This document shows, piece after piece, positions 52,209 to 63,230 of a stretch of 64,000 bases of DNA; positions within the stretch are counted from its first letter, which is position 1, and the number at the start of each line of letters is the position of its first letter. The position numbers and the translations under genes are program-made. The DNA comes from Eutreptiella sp. 'Long Island Sound 2002' (Eukaryota > Euglenozoa > Euglenophyceae > Eutreptiales > Eutreptiaceae), in NCBI GenBank assembly GCA_964036045.1, contig OZ038402.1, positions 2,061,257 to 2,125,256 on the forward strand, in the 5' to 3' direction. The notes below the pieces were generated by a model that was not told where the DNA came from, searched no databases, and worked only from the letters and a program-made list of their open reading frames with translations.

Positions 52209-52867
52209 ACGAGACGACACATGGGGCTAATGAAAGGGTGCGTATGAGGCTGGTGGGTGGTGCTCGTCAAAAACTTGCAGGTCTGAGCTGGAAGGAGCCG
52301 CCGGCAATATGGTATCCGTCGGTGCCCCTTCAACTCTATACCTCTGTTGTGGTGTTGAAGCCCCGGGCGTCACTGAGTGTGAGAGTGGGGAGGTCCCCGG
52401 ATGCATTGCATTGCCGGTACATACATACAGCACCGCCCATGCAGCAGCGGAGCGGGTCAGTGACGAGTGCCATGTGCCGTCATGCTTCTCTTGACAACCA
52501 TCCAATGTCTTGCAGACGACCCTGCCACGCCCAGGGACGCATTGGAGCGGAGGAGGGGGTGGGGGGTCTGCAGGGGGGTAGGGGAGTCTGAGTGGGGGGG
52601 GGGGTTGACCCTCCTCCTTGACCACTGCTCCTTGAAAGGTTTCGGCACCGGAAATGTTTTGGCCTATATTGCTGGTGGGCTGTGGATGGTTGACGTTGAT
52701 TCCTGGTGGCCTCTGGATGGTTGATGTTGATTCTTTATGCTTTCTGGATGGATGCTGCCAATGCTTGGTGCACTCTGGGTGGTTACTGTTAATTCCTGGT
52801 GCTCTCTGGGCGGTTGCTATTTTTCACCCTCAAGGTGCACCTGAAACTGTCAAACTAAAAAAAAATT

Positions 52868-53390
52868 CTATTGCCTTTGGCGGTGCAGCTCGAAGAGAGG
52901 CTTACAGTCAACCAGCCAGTCAGTTCGTCAGACAAGCCGTCAGTCACGCAGTCAGTCGGGCAAGCAGCCAGGCAGACAGGCAGACAGCAACACACAGTTT
53001 GGTTTTTTTCAGTGACGGACTTGGCTAGAAGCAGTGGGGAGTCCCACGCATTCCAGATCAGTCAGTGGCCGAATGGAAATGCAGTCAACCGCCGGTTCGG
53101 CTGTCGGCGGTTCGACCCCGGCCGGCTGAGTGTGGGCTGCGCCGATTGAACTTGCAGATTTTGCTGTACCTGACCTCGTTCAAATCCTTTTGAACACAAA
53201 CTTTTGACCCCCCCCCCCCCCCAAGTGATTTCCTGTTTCAGGGCATAGAGGCCTCAAAATCAAAAAATCCATTGGGTGATTGTTTTATTGGGCAAAAAAT
53301 TGATTTTACAAGGGGTTGGACATCCAACATCATGCTTTGGGGTATGCTACACGAAAGACCCCCAAAAAAGGGGGGGGGGGTATACGACGC
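52868..53390 (+). repeat. tRNA-headed SINE-like element, type 2 in the tandem unit
   Basis: Parallel architecture to 50690-51090: CAGTCAGTCGGGCAAGCAGC repeats, tRNA-like head with A-box TGGCCGAATGG (about 53072) and B-box GGCGGTTCGACCCCGG (about 53106), then TTCAAATCCTTTTGAAC, a C-run and CCTCAAAATCAAAAAATCC. Repeated at 56284-56805. Confidence 0.6.
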
Positions 53391-53810
53391 ACGCGCCTGC
53401 ACTTGATTTTCCAAGACCCCAACTCAGGCTTCCACCTGCATTGGAAGAGGGGGAAGGGGGGGGTGGGAGTTCTGAAGAGGGGGGGGGCTCCTCCTTCCGT
53501 TTTTTTTGTTCTAATGCGTGCCTGGCCACACCCTGAGTGGATATAGAGTGTCCGTGACCCTTAGACCGTGGCGTGCAACCTGCGATTGCGGCTACAACAG
53601 CTTTGGAACGGCCGCCTTCTGCTCCGCTTTCTTAACCGTGGCCAACCGAGTTTACAAGTGTTTGCTGCACATGTGTGCCCTGGAGTCCGGTCAGCACAGA
53701 AACAAACTGAGACCAAATGAACAGCGAGAGCAGCAGAGGCACCACACCGCCAGAGCATCGGCCGTCTGCAGCCGTAGAGGCGGGCCTCAATGAAAGCACA
53801 ACGCAACGCA

Positions 53811-56800
53811 ACCGCCAAAGTGCCAAACCAGCGATGCCATCTCCAAAAAGTGTAAGTCATTTGTGGCTGAAAATAACGCCATTGCGACCAGAGGTGCGGG
53901 CCTTGCCTCCGCTTTTGAGCCCTGCCTTAGGCTGCGGCGAGGCCCTCCCCCGGGGCCCCGTCCGGCGGTCTTCATGGTCGAGCCATGCTAATTTCCAATC
54001 GTGCCGCCACTCTCAAAGCGCGTATTGAAAAACTGTCTAGTTTGAGGGCTCATTTTTATCCATCGCCATCCTCACAATTGCACTCTTCCATGGGGAAAAT
54101 TCTAATGCCTTCGGCAAGGCGCCTCAAAGAGAGGCTGACAGTCAGCCAATCAGTCAGTCAGGCAGTCAGTTGGGCAAGCAAGCAGGCAGACAGGCAGGCA
54201 AAAACACATAGTTTGCCTTTTTACAGTGGCGGTCTACAGCTACAAACAGTGGGGAACGGTAGGACTACAGGAACAGCCAATGGTCGAGTGGTAGCACAAT
54301 CGCCGGCCAACCGTTCGACTCATCAGCTTTATTTTTGCCCGGCCCTTGTTCAAATCCTTCTGAGCTCAAACTTTTGACACCCCCCCCCCCAAAATGTGGT
54401 ATCCAGTTTCAGAGAGATAGAAGCCTCAAAATCAAAAAATCCATTGGGGGATTGTGTTGTCGGGCAAAATTATGATTTTACAAGACATCCAATATCATGC
54501 CTTGGGGTACTTGGCAAAATCGCGCACCACAGCTCATCAGGTTGACAAGACCATCACAATGCGCCGGAAGGAAATGGGCGTGCCAATGGCGGAAAAGGCC
54601 ATCGGTGTATTTCTGTCACAAAGAATGAGACACGAAGATGGCCCTGGATAGGACACCCACAAAACAGCGGCAGTCCCGCAGTGAGAGGCGCAAAAATCAG
54701 CGACATGTGGACACCTCCGGCGCATTTGAGTCCGACAAAAACATGCACAAAAAACAGAAAATCATTCCGCTCAGAAGAGCGACACCCAGACCAGTGGAGT
54801 GAAGCGGACGGGTGTTGCAGCGACAGCTGCAGTGATAGATGGCAAGATACGAAAAACAAAGACATAAATCGTGGGGGTATCGGCACATGGAGATGCACAG
54901 TGACACGGAGGCAGCATGATCCCGGAGGCCCATATCTTCAATCTTCAACTACACACCATGGGCAAACCCTGCTTTCACTCAAAACATTTAATGGTCCACA
55001 CAACCGAGTACTGCAGGATGGAGGACATTCCTAATGCCGTTTCCATTGAGAACCCATTTGTTTTCCGAGGCTCATTCGGCGGCCTCCAAACTTGCAGCTG
55101 AGGTCAACAACGACCCCAACAAAAGCGACATGAAACTTTGACGAACTACGACGTGGCTTACAACACGGCTTCGCACAGCGTAAGGGGTCAGGTGGCAGCC
55201 AGGGGATAGGCACAGGCAAAGGATCACAACACAGGCCGTAAGATGGCATCGGGCTGACACGGACCTAAGGCGAATGCACAGCACACATACGTTTGCCCGA
55301 CACCTCCCGGTAGCAGTGGCCCCGGCTCTGGCCCTGATGGTGGCTGCCATGCCACCTGCTGCGCCTGCAGCAGAGCAGGTGCAACCTCCACGGCCGCAGA
55401 CCCTGGGATGGCCGCCTCCCGGTGTGGGGAGTCCAGGGTCGGTGATTCCCGGATGACATGCACGAGCCGAGCCGCAAACGAGGCACGCCGCATGGGCGGT
55501 GGAATACCCTCGGGGACATCGGTGCTCGTCAAAGGGGGGGTGCCGGGCAGTGCGCCGCGCGGTGACTGGGCTGGGCATTGATCGGAAGAGCCTGGGGAGG
55601 CACTGATGGGCTGGAACGCACCTCTGAACGAGACGACACATGGGGCTAATGAAAGGGTGCGTATGAGGCTGGTGGGTGGTGCTCGTCAAAAACTTGCAGG
55701 TCTGAGCTGGAAGGAGCCGCCGGCAATATGGTATCCGTCGGTGCCCCTTCAACTCTATACCTCTGTTGTGGTGTTGAAGCCCCGGGCGTCACTGAGTGTG
55801 AGAGTGGGGAGGTCCCCGGATGCATTGCATTGCCGGTACATACATACAGCACCGCCCATGCAGCAGCGGAGCGGGTCAGTGACGAGTGCCATGTGCCGTC
55901 ATGCTTCTCTTGACAACCATCCAATGTCTTGCAGACGACCCTGCCACGCCCAGGGACGCATTGGAGCGGAGGAGGGGGTGGGGGGTCTGCAGGGGGGTGG
56001 GGGGGTCTGAGTGGGGGGGGGGTTGACCCTCCTCCTTGACAACTGCTCCTTGAAAGGTTTCGGCACCGGAAATGTTTTGGCCTATATTGCTGGTGGGCTG
56101 TGGATGGTTGACGTTGATTCCTGGTGGCCTCTGGATGGTTGATGTTGATTCTTTGTGCTTTCTGGATGGATGCTGCCAATGCTTGGTGCACTCTGGGTGG
56201 TTGCTGTTAATTCCTGGTGCTCTCTGGGCGGTTGCTATTTTTCACCCTCAAGGTGCACCTGAAACTGTCAAACTAAAAAAAAATTCTATTGCCTTTGGCG
56301 GTGCAGCTCGAAGAGAGGCTTACAGTCAACCAGCCAGTCAGTTCGTCAGACAAGCCGTCAGTCACGCAGTCAGTCGGGCAAGCAGCCAGGCAGACAGGCA
56401 GACAGCAACACACAGTTTGGTTTTTTTCAGTGACGGACTTGGCTAGAAGCAGTGGGGAGTCCCACGCATTCCAGATCAGTCAGTGGCCGAATGGAAATGC
56501 AGTCAACCGCCGGTTCGGCTGTCGGCGGTTCGACCCCGGCCGGCTGAGTGTGGGCTGCGCCGATTGAACTTGCAGATTTTGCTGTACCTGACCTCGTTCA
56601 AATCCTTTTGAACACAAACTTTTGACCCCCCCCCCCCCCAAGTGATTTCCTGTTTCAGGGCATAGAGGCCTCAAAATCAAAAAATCCATTGGGTGATTGT
56701 TTTATTGGGCAAAAAATTGATTTTACAAGGGGTTGGACATCCAACATCATGCTTTGGGGTATGCTACACGAAAGACCCCCAAAAAGGGGGGGGGGTATAC

Positions 56801-57225
56801 GACGCACGCGCCTGCACTTGATTTTCCAAGACCCCAACTCAGGCTTCCACCTGCATTGGAAGAGGGGGAAGGGGGGGGTGGGAGTTCTGAAGAGGGGGGG
56901 GGCTCCTCCTTCCGTTTTTTTTGTTCTAATGCGTGCCTGGCCACACCCTGAGTGGATATAGAGTGTCCGTGACCCTTAGACCGTGGCGTGCAACCTGCGA
57001 TTGCGGCTACAACAGCTTTGGAACGGCCGCCTTCTGCTCCGCTTTCTTAACCGTGGCCAACCGAGTTTACAAGTGTTTGCTGCACATGTGTGCCCTGGAG
57101 TCCGGTCAGCACAGAAACAAACTGAGACCAAATGAACAGCGAGAGCAGCAGAGGCACCACACCGCCAGAGCATCGGCCGTCTGCAGCCGTAGAGGCGGGC
57201 CTCAATGAAAGCACAACGCAACGCA
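53811..57225. repeat. Tandem 3.42-kb unit, copy 2
   Basis: Head-to-tail copy of 50392-53810. The A/C difference at the exon-copy edge (AATGCAAAGC in unit 1, AATGCACAGC here) is one of few substitutions. Confidence 0.95.
55266..55627 (-). pseudogene. Decayed exon copy e (in tandem unit 2)
   Basis: Counterpart of copy d; same MRRASFAARLVHVIRESP core and same edges. Confidence 0.7.
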
Positions 57226-57923
57226 ACCGCCAAAGTGCCAAACCAGCGATGCCATCTCCAAAAAGTGTAAGTCATTTGTGGCTGAAAATAACGCCATTGC
57301 GACCAGAGGTGCGGGCCTTGCCTCCGCTTTTGAGCCCTGCCTTAGGCTGCGGCGAGGCCCTCCCCCGGGGCCCCGTCCGGCGGTCTTCATGGTCGAGCCA
57401 TGCTAATTTCCAATCGTGCCGCCACTCTCAAAGCGCGTATTGAAAAACTGTCTAGTTTGAGGGCTCATTTTTATCCATCGCCATCCTCACAATTGCACTC
57501 TTCCATGGGGAAAATTCTAATGCCTTCGGCAAGGCGCCTCAAAGAGAGGCTGACAGTCAGCCAATCAGTCAGTCAGGCAGTCAGTTGGGCAAGCAAGCAG
57601 GCAGACAGGCAGGCAAAAACACATAGTTTGCCTTTTTACAGTGGCGGTCTACAGCTACAAACAGTGGGGAACGGTAGGACTACAGGAACAGCCAATGGTC
57701 GAGTGGTAGCACAATCGCCAGCCAACCGTTCGACTCATCAGCTTTATTTTTGCCCGGCCCTTGTTCAAATCCTTCTGAGCTCAAACTTTTGACACCCCCC
57801 CCCCCAAAATGTGGTATCCAGTTTCAGAGAGATAGAAGCCTCAAAATCAAAAAATCCATTGGGGGATTGTGTTGTCGGGCAAAATTATGATTTTACAAGA
57901 CATCCAATATCATGCCTTGGGGT
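57226..57923. repeat. Tandem 3.42-kb unit, partial copy 3
   Basis: Matches the first 0.7 kb of the unit through CCAATATCATGCCTTGGGGT. It then switches to a sequence (ATGCTACGCGAAAGACC) that matches the end of the type-2 SINE, so the array ended by recombination between the two related SINE bodies. Confidence 0.9.
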
Positions 57924-58770
57924 ATGCTACGCGAAAGACCAAAAAGGGGGGGTATATAGCGTCCGCGCCTACGCTTGATATAGCAACCTCTCTTCAAGGT
58001 GATTTTGCCCTGAATTGACATCACCAAATGGCGAACAAATTCATTGTGGACCGCCGCTGCGTAATGAAAAGCGTTGCATCTCCACGAAACGGGCATTTTT
58101 GCCCAAAGCTTGCCTACTCCTGCAACATAGAATGGGCGCCATTTCCTAAAAGTGTTATTCATTTAGCTGAAAATAAAGCCATTGCGATCAGGGGGGGGGG
58201 GGGGGTTGCCTCCGCTTTTAAGCCCTGCCTTAGGCTGCGACAAGGCCCTCCCCCGTGCCCCGTCCGATGGTCGAGCCATGCTAATTTCCAATCATGCCGC
58301 CACTCTCAAAGCGCGTAACGCAAACTGTCTAGTTTGAGGGTTCATTTTAATTCATCGCCATCCTCGCAATTGCACTCTTCCATGGGGAAAATGTTGCCCA
58401 GGTTTGACATCACCAAACTGCGAACAAAGTCATTGTTGACGGCCACCTCAGGCTATCGGTCAAGCACACCCACTGCTTACCCACTGCACCACGCTTTGTG
58501 CACTCTCTGCACACCCTTGGCATACTTGCTGTGTGTCCACCGTACACACATTGTGCCCTATGAGAGCATTTACTGTGCACTAACTGTGTGTGCCAATTGC
58601 ACGCTCTGCATGCACTCATGGTGCACTTACTACGCCATAATTGTGTACTTTGGCTACTCTCACTTCCCACTATGCACTCACAGCGTACATACTGTGCACT
58701 CACTCTTTGTGCACCCGAAATGCACTCACTATGCACCCTGGGTGCACCTTATGTACACACACTGTGCCTG
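57924..58770. other. Decayed repeat sequence and degenerate TGTGCACT array
   Basis: 58140-58350 is a diverged copy of the 43.6-kb segment. 58485-58770 is a loose array of TGTGCACTCAC / TGCACTNAC motifs on the plus strand. No gene is seen. Confidence 0.6.
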
Positions 58771-58784
58771 ATATCCCCAGGTTT

Positions 58785-59058
58785 ACAGGTCCCGCACGGG
58801 CACTTGTCCACGATAGGCTGGAGGGTTTTCCGTAGTTGATCATCACTCCACGTAGAGTGGAACCACTTCTTGAACAGCTTCAAGCTACGGTCAGCCCCAA
58901 CATGACCACTAGACTCATGGGTCCACTTGAGGAGAGCCGGGATACGGTTGCTAGGCACGACTATCCGGTCCTCATGCCAGAGATAGGTCTTGTCACGCAC
59001 CGAACAAATTGCGCACAAAATTTTTGTACAGAATTTGAAATGCAGAAATTCTAGCTTG
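58785..59058 (-). pseudogene. LTR-retrotransposon integrase zinc-binding (H2C2) fragment
   Basis: The minus strand reads RIVVPSNRIPALLKWTHESS then GHVGADRSLKLFKKWF and ends PIVDKCPCGTCKPGD. HESSGH followed about 30 residues later by C-x-C-x2-C is the H2C2 finger that precedes the integrase core in Ty3/Gypsy-type elements. The core (DDE) is not found downstream on this strand, so the element is truncated. A scrap of the same family is at 20481-20560. Confidence 0.65.
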
Positions 59059-59072
59059 TATACCCCCCCCCC

Positions 59073-59150
59073 CCGGGTACTGCAGTAGGCAGTACTGGCA
59101 GTACTGCAGCTGCCTACCGCCAGCTGCAGTAGGCACCAGCAGCTGGACTC
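59073..59150. repeat. Palindromic CTGCAG/AGGCAG cluster
   Basis: GTACTGCAGTAGGCAGTACT, its near complement CTGCCTACCGCCAGCTGCAG and another TAGGCA follow each other, so several alternative stem-loops can form. Located beside the integrase fragment. Confidence 0.6.
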
Positions 59151-59269
59151 AGCGGAGTTCAGAGGGTGCTCACCACCACATCTGATGTCCAGGGGGCACC
59201 AGAGGACAAATGCCGTGAGACCTTCGGAACAGCAAAAGAGTTGGGCGCAACCACTGGCTACGTCACACG

Positions 59270-59700
59270 TACGCCGGCGAAGGGACTCAGAGGGGGACTC
59301 GGAGAGGGAAGGGGGGCAAAGGATGGGGTAGAAGATGGACACAGGGGAGGGGGAGGGAGGAGGGAGGGAAACGGGGAGGGACTGACTCTCGGCCGTGCAG
59401 GCAGTCCCCCGGTCAGGCATCGCGTAGAAAGGGATGGGGGGGGGGGGTTCCTGAGCCCCGACTCACCCGCCCAAATGAAACGGTTGTTGGCTGAGGACTT
59501 TGTTGTGCCAAGAATATTTTTGTATTTTCTTTTTGTTGTCTTTTCCGTTTTTGGAAGTTGTTTCCAAAAAATGTGCCAGAAAAATTGAAGAAAATAAAAA
59601 AATCCAAAAACTTGAACAACAACCGGCCTCTCGCGACACCCCCCCCCACCACCACCCAACCCATCGCCCCGAAGTGAATTCTCGATGAACGACGCCCAAC
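59270..59700. other. GGGA-rich and AT-rich non-coding block
   Basis: Purine-rich GGGAGGG sequence (59290-59390), poly-G at about 59430, and a conspicuously AT-rich patch (59500-59640) with T-runs followed by their near complement. No gene is seen; it would lie in the intron after the exon ending at 59780. Confidence 0.55.
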
Positions 59701-59779
59701 CCCGTTCCCCCCAACTTCCACATGCGCTCCGTGTGCCAGAGCTCTGGTGAGCGCGATGTCATCCCCATGGCAGCGCCAC

Positions 59780-60873
59780 CGCGGGGCGGTCACTCTCCTG
59801 CGCTGGCGAAAGGCGACCACACAACGCACAAACCGTTGCCCGGCAGCGTCGTGTGTCAAGGGCCGCAGCACCGCGGCGGCCTCCGGCGCGGCAGGGGCGG
59901 GCTCCGGAATGACCTCCATGAGACGGGGCGCAAACGAGGCGCGCCGCATGGGCGCCGCCTGCTCCGCCGGGACGTCGCCGCCACGCGCCAACGGCGGCGT
60001 GCCCGGCGCCGAGCACGGGGGCGACGCGGACCGGGCGGACCGGGGGGACAGATCGCAGGTCTCCGGGGCTGCGCCGATGGACGGCCGGAGGCTGCCGCCG
60101 GGGCTGCGCCGGGCGGCGGCGCTGCCCGAGCGCGACGACGTGTTCGTGGCGCTGCGCGGGATCGACTGTACGAGCTGCGGGGCCCAGGACAACCGCCGTG
60201 ACCCGGGCGCGGATGCCGCCGCGGCACCGAGCCCGCCAGGGGCGGGCGCGGCGGCGGGCGGGGCCCACGGGAGGCCCCGGGTGGGGGAGCACGGGGTGTG
60301 CGGGGAGCCGCACCGCGGCGAGCCCACGCCGGAGCGGGCGGAGCCCGCGCAGGTGCTGACCTCGTCCGGGGCCGCGCCGAAGCGGTACCCCGGGAACGGG
60401 TCCAGGGGGGAGCACGCGCGGGCGGGAGGGGCCAGGGGCGGGACGCCGCTGGCGCTGGCGGTGGACGTGCGGGAGGCCGGCGCGGGCGCTGCACCGGAGC
60501 CGCGGGGCTCGGACGGCGTCGGGGTGTGCGACGCAGGGGGCGCGGCTGGGGGGTCACTGGGGGCCGGGTTGTGTCCGCGGGGAGAGGCAGGGTCGGGGGT
60601 CTCCGGGATGACTTCCTGGAGCTTTACGGCCCAGGACAGCGTGCGTTTGAGGGTCGATCGGGGGGAGGAGCTGTCCATCGGGCCGAGTTCCGAGGGCTCT
60701 TCCTCCGGGACGAAAGAGGGCGCGCGGGGGGGCGTGGCAGGGGGGGAGATCGGTGGGGAGGAGAGCTGCGAGCGGATGGTGGACACGCTGTTGCAGCGCA
60801 TGGACGCGTGGGCCATGATGGAGGCGTCAGCACTGTAGGTCTTGTGGAAGGTGTTGTGGGGCTGCAGCAGATT
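59780..60873 (-). CDS. Ser/Pro-rich protein with three RRxS(F/W)A repeats, large exon
   Basis: Acceptor ACTCCCACAG at 60874 in phase 0. The exon reads NLLQPHNTFHKTYSADASIM at its start and runs for about 364 codons of Ser/Pro/Ala-rich, probably disordered sequence. Three related motifs stand out: KRTLSWAVKLQEVIPE, RRLSWAPQLVQSIP and RRASFAPRLMEVIPE. RRxS fits a basophilic (PKA-type) phosphosite, and the R-x-S-F/W form also resembles PP1 docking motifs; both are inference. The 3' end is uncertain: CCGCG|GTGGCG at 59780 gives phase 2, and GCGCAG|GAGAGT at 59798 would also give phase 2 with a GA donor. No enzyme domain is seen. Confidence 0.65.
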
Positions 60874-60883
60874 CTGTGGGAGT

Positions 60884-61133
60884 TGTAGGGGAGGGAGGGA
60901 GGGAGGAAGGGAGGGACAGAGGGAGGGAGGGAGGGACAGAGGGAGGGAGGGAGGGAGGGTGGGAGGGAGGGAGGGAGGGAGGGAGGGACAGAGGGAGGTA
61001 GGGAGGGAGGGAGGGAGGGAGGGAGGGAGGGAGGGAGGGAGGGAGGGAGGGAGGGAGGGAGGGAGGGAGGGAGGGAGGGAGGGAGGGAGGGAGGGACAGA
61101 GGGAGGGAGGGAGTAAGGGAGGGAGTGCGTGAG
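60884..61133. repeat. (GGGA)n microsatellite, intronic pyrimidine tract
   Basis: GGGA array with GACA and GGTA variants. On the gene sense strand it is (CCCT)n and ends about 10 bases before the acceptor at 60874. It fills nearly half of the 605-bp intron. Confidence 0.97.
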
Positions 61134-61478
61134 GGAGGTTTGATTTGATTTGATTTGAGGGCCGATCTTGAGGCTCACAGGCCGCCTGGGGGCGCACGAT
61201 AGCTTCCCGACGACTCTGCATATCGGCCGGCCATGCGTGCGATGCACACCATGTCTGCCTACGCGGGCCGCGGGGGGGGGGGGGGGCAGGCCACACCGCC
61301 GTGCCCTGGGCTGGGAGAAGGAGGGGGGGGCGGGTCTCACCCGCGGTGGGGGGGGGGGGGGGCTCTCTGCTCCTCTCCACCGTGACCTCCAGGGGGGGGG
61401 GATGGTATCCAAGCTGGCCCTGCCTCCTCGGGGGGGGGGGGGGGGGTGAGGACTCTACGCAGCCATCCTAACCCTCAC

Positions 61479-61670
61479 GTGCAGCATGCAGGTGACACGC
61501 TCCAGGGACCCCTCCGTGCACGGGAGGCCCGCCGGCAGCGATCGGGTCACGTGGCCCAGCCAGAGGGGGAGGGCCGGCGCCGGGCCGTACCGCGCCATCC
61601 AGCGGCACATCTGCTGCCCCCACGTGTTCGATCGCCCGCGGTGCAGGGGCAGCAGCCCGTGCCGGCCTCG
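61479..61670 (-). CDS. Same gene, preceding 64-codon exon
   Basis: Acceptor CCCCGTTCCAG at 61671, donor CTGCAC|GTGAGG with GT at 61478. Exactly 192 bases, phase 0 in and out, matching phase 0 of the next exon at 60873. Reads RGRHGLLPLHRGRSNTWGQQ, MCRWMARYGPAPALPLWLGH and ends ERVTCMLH. It looks like a folded segment (Trp, aromatic and Leu-rich), unlike the disordered next exon. I do not recognise the domain. Confidence 0.6.
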
Positions 61671-61734
61671 CTGGAACGGGGTCCACGGCGGGAGGGGGGG
61701 TGCGTCACATTGCGCCTCGTCATTGCGTGAAGAG

Positions 61735-61860
61735 TTGGAGGGAGGGAGGGTGGGACGGACGGAGGGAGGGATGGGGGGAGGGAGTGATGGAGGGAGGGAC
61801 AGAGGGACGGACGGAGGGAGGGGGTGAGGGCAGGAGGGACGGATGGAGGGAGGGAGGGAT
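61735..61860. repeat. Degenerate (GGGA)n, intronic pyrimidine tract
   Basis: GGGA units with GACG, GATG and GGTG variants, located upstream of the acceptor at 61671 on the sense strand as CCCT. Confidence 0.9.
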
Positions 61861-62104
61861 TTGGTTTTGGTTTTGAGGGGCCGTACGCTATTGGCTCACC
61901 TGTCAGTTTGCCTCACGCCTTGCCAGTCGAGAGCGGCCACCGACAAACACCCAAGAGGCCTTACCCTTCGCCCCCCCCCCCCCCCCCCCGGAGTGCTGTG
62001 TGGTGTGAGCGGCCGTCGCGTGCTCCGCGTGTTCCTTGTGCTCCTGCGGGTGCTCTCCATGCTCTGCGCTTCGACGCGTCGTGTGGCGCCACCCAGCTGC
62101 TGTA

Positions 62105-63230
62105 GGTGTCCGGGTGCTACTGCAGAGTGGCTGCAGCTCACTGCAGCCTACGCCGCCCCGTTACCAATCAAGGGGCTATGGGGCTGCTGAACCCCGGTGC
62201 TGCGGCTGCTCAGCTGCAGCATTTCAGCGATCACACTCATGCTGCAGCCGCCGCAGCCATCTGGCTGCTGCTGCACACCTGCTGCAGCTTACTGGGCTTG
62301 TGCCACCACACGGTGGGCTTGTGCCACCTCGCGGTGGGCTTTGGGCTGTTCCGGTACCACCTGCGGCTACAGCTTTAGTGCAGCAGCGTTCCTGCTGCAC
62401 CCGTGTTGCTCCGCAGCAGCAGCCGCTGAGCAGCAGCATTTGAGCTGTCGCTTTTGTGCTGCAGCCGTTGCAGTCGTCTTGGTGCTGCTGCACTCGGGCT
62501 GCAGCTCTCTGCAGCCAAGCCCCACCCGTTACCAATCGAGGGGCTATGGGGATGTTGTGCCACCGTGCTGCAGCTGCTGCCGCAACTGCTGAGCAGCAGC
62601 ATCTCAGGCGTGTCTGGGTGCTGCTGCAGACTGGCTGCAGCTCACTACAGCCTAATGCTGCCCCTCGATTATGGGGGTGCTGCACCCCAATGCTGCAGCT
62701 GCTGAGCTGCAGCATTTCAGCGATCACACTCATGCTGCAGCCACCGCAGCCATCTTGCTGCTGCTGCACACCTGCTGTAGCCTACTGGGCTTGTGCCACC
62801 ACACGGTGGGCTTGTGCCACCTCGCGGTGGGCTTTGGGCTGCTCCAGCACTGTCCTGCGGCTACAGCTTCTGTGCAGCAGCGTTCCTGCAGCACCCGGTG
62901 TTGCTCTGCTGTTGTAGCCGCTGAGCAGCAGCATTTGAGCTGTCGCTTTTGTGCTGCAGCCATTGCAGCCGTCTTGGTGCTGCTGCACTTGGGCTGCAGC
63001 TCTCTGCAGCTCAGCCCTGCCCCGTTACCAATCGAGGGGCTATGGGGGTGCTGTGCCTAGGAGGTCTCTCAAGTGCTGAGGAGCAGCATCTCAGCCGCGT
63101 CACTCGTGCTATAGGCGTCTTGGCGTTGCTGCACTGAAGCTGCAGCTCTCTGTAGCCCACCCTGCCCCGTTACCAATCGAGGGGCTATGGGGGTGCTGCA
63201 CCCAGCTGTAGCTGCTGCGCACTGCGTGGG
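62105..63230. repeat. GCTGCAG-rich satellite, about 504-bp units
   Basis: Units start at about 62105 and 62609 (about 504 bp) with a shorter third. They share GCAGCATTTCAGCGATCACA, TTGTGCCACCACACGGTGGG, CTTGTGCCACCTCGCGGTGG and GTTACCAATCGAGGGGCTAT. The trinucleotide-like GCTGCT/GCAGCA content gives many self-complementary stretches. Frames are artefacts. Confidence 0.9.

Larger units (their letters stand above)
50392..53810. repeat. Tandem 3.42-kb unit, copy 1
   Basis: The anchor CCGCCAAAGTGCCAAACCAG starts at about 50393, 53812 and 57227, so two full units (3419 and 3415 bp) and a partial third lie head to tail. Copies 1 and 2 look nearly identical by eye; differences are mainly C/G-run lengths and isolated bases. 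Each full unit contains two SINE-like segments, exon copy d or e and the shared 120-bp block also found at 48120. No intact gene lies in the unit. Confidence 0.95.

Noticed and set aside
53065-53130. Functional Leu/Ser-type tRNA gene
   Set aside because: A- and B-boxes are present but the acceptor stem does not pair and the segment is fused to a repeated body, which fits a SINE.
59413-61380. 655-codon minus frame taken as one ORF
   Set aside because: It reads through a (CCCT)n intron tract (Pro-Ser-Leu repeats) and past the likely donor; I split it into the exon 60873-59780 plus intron.
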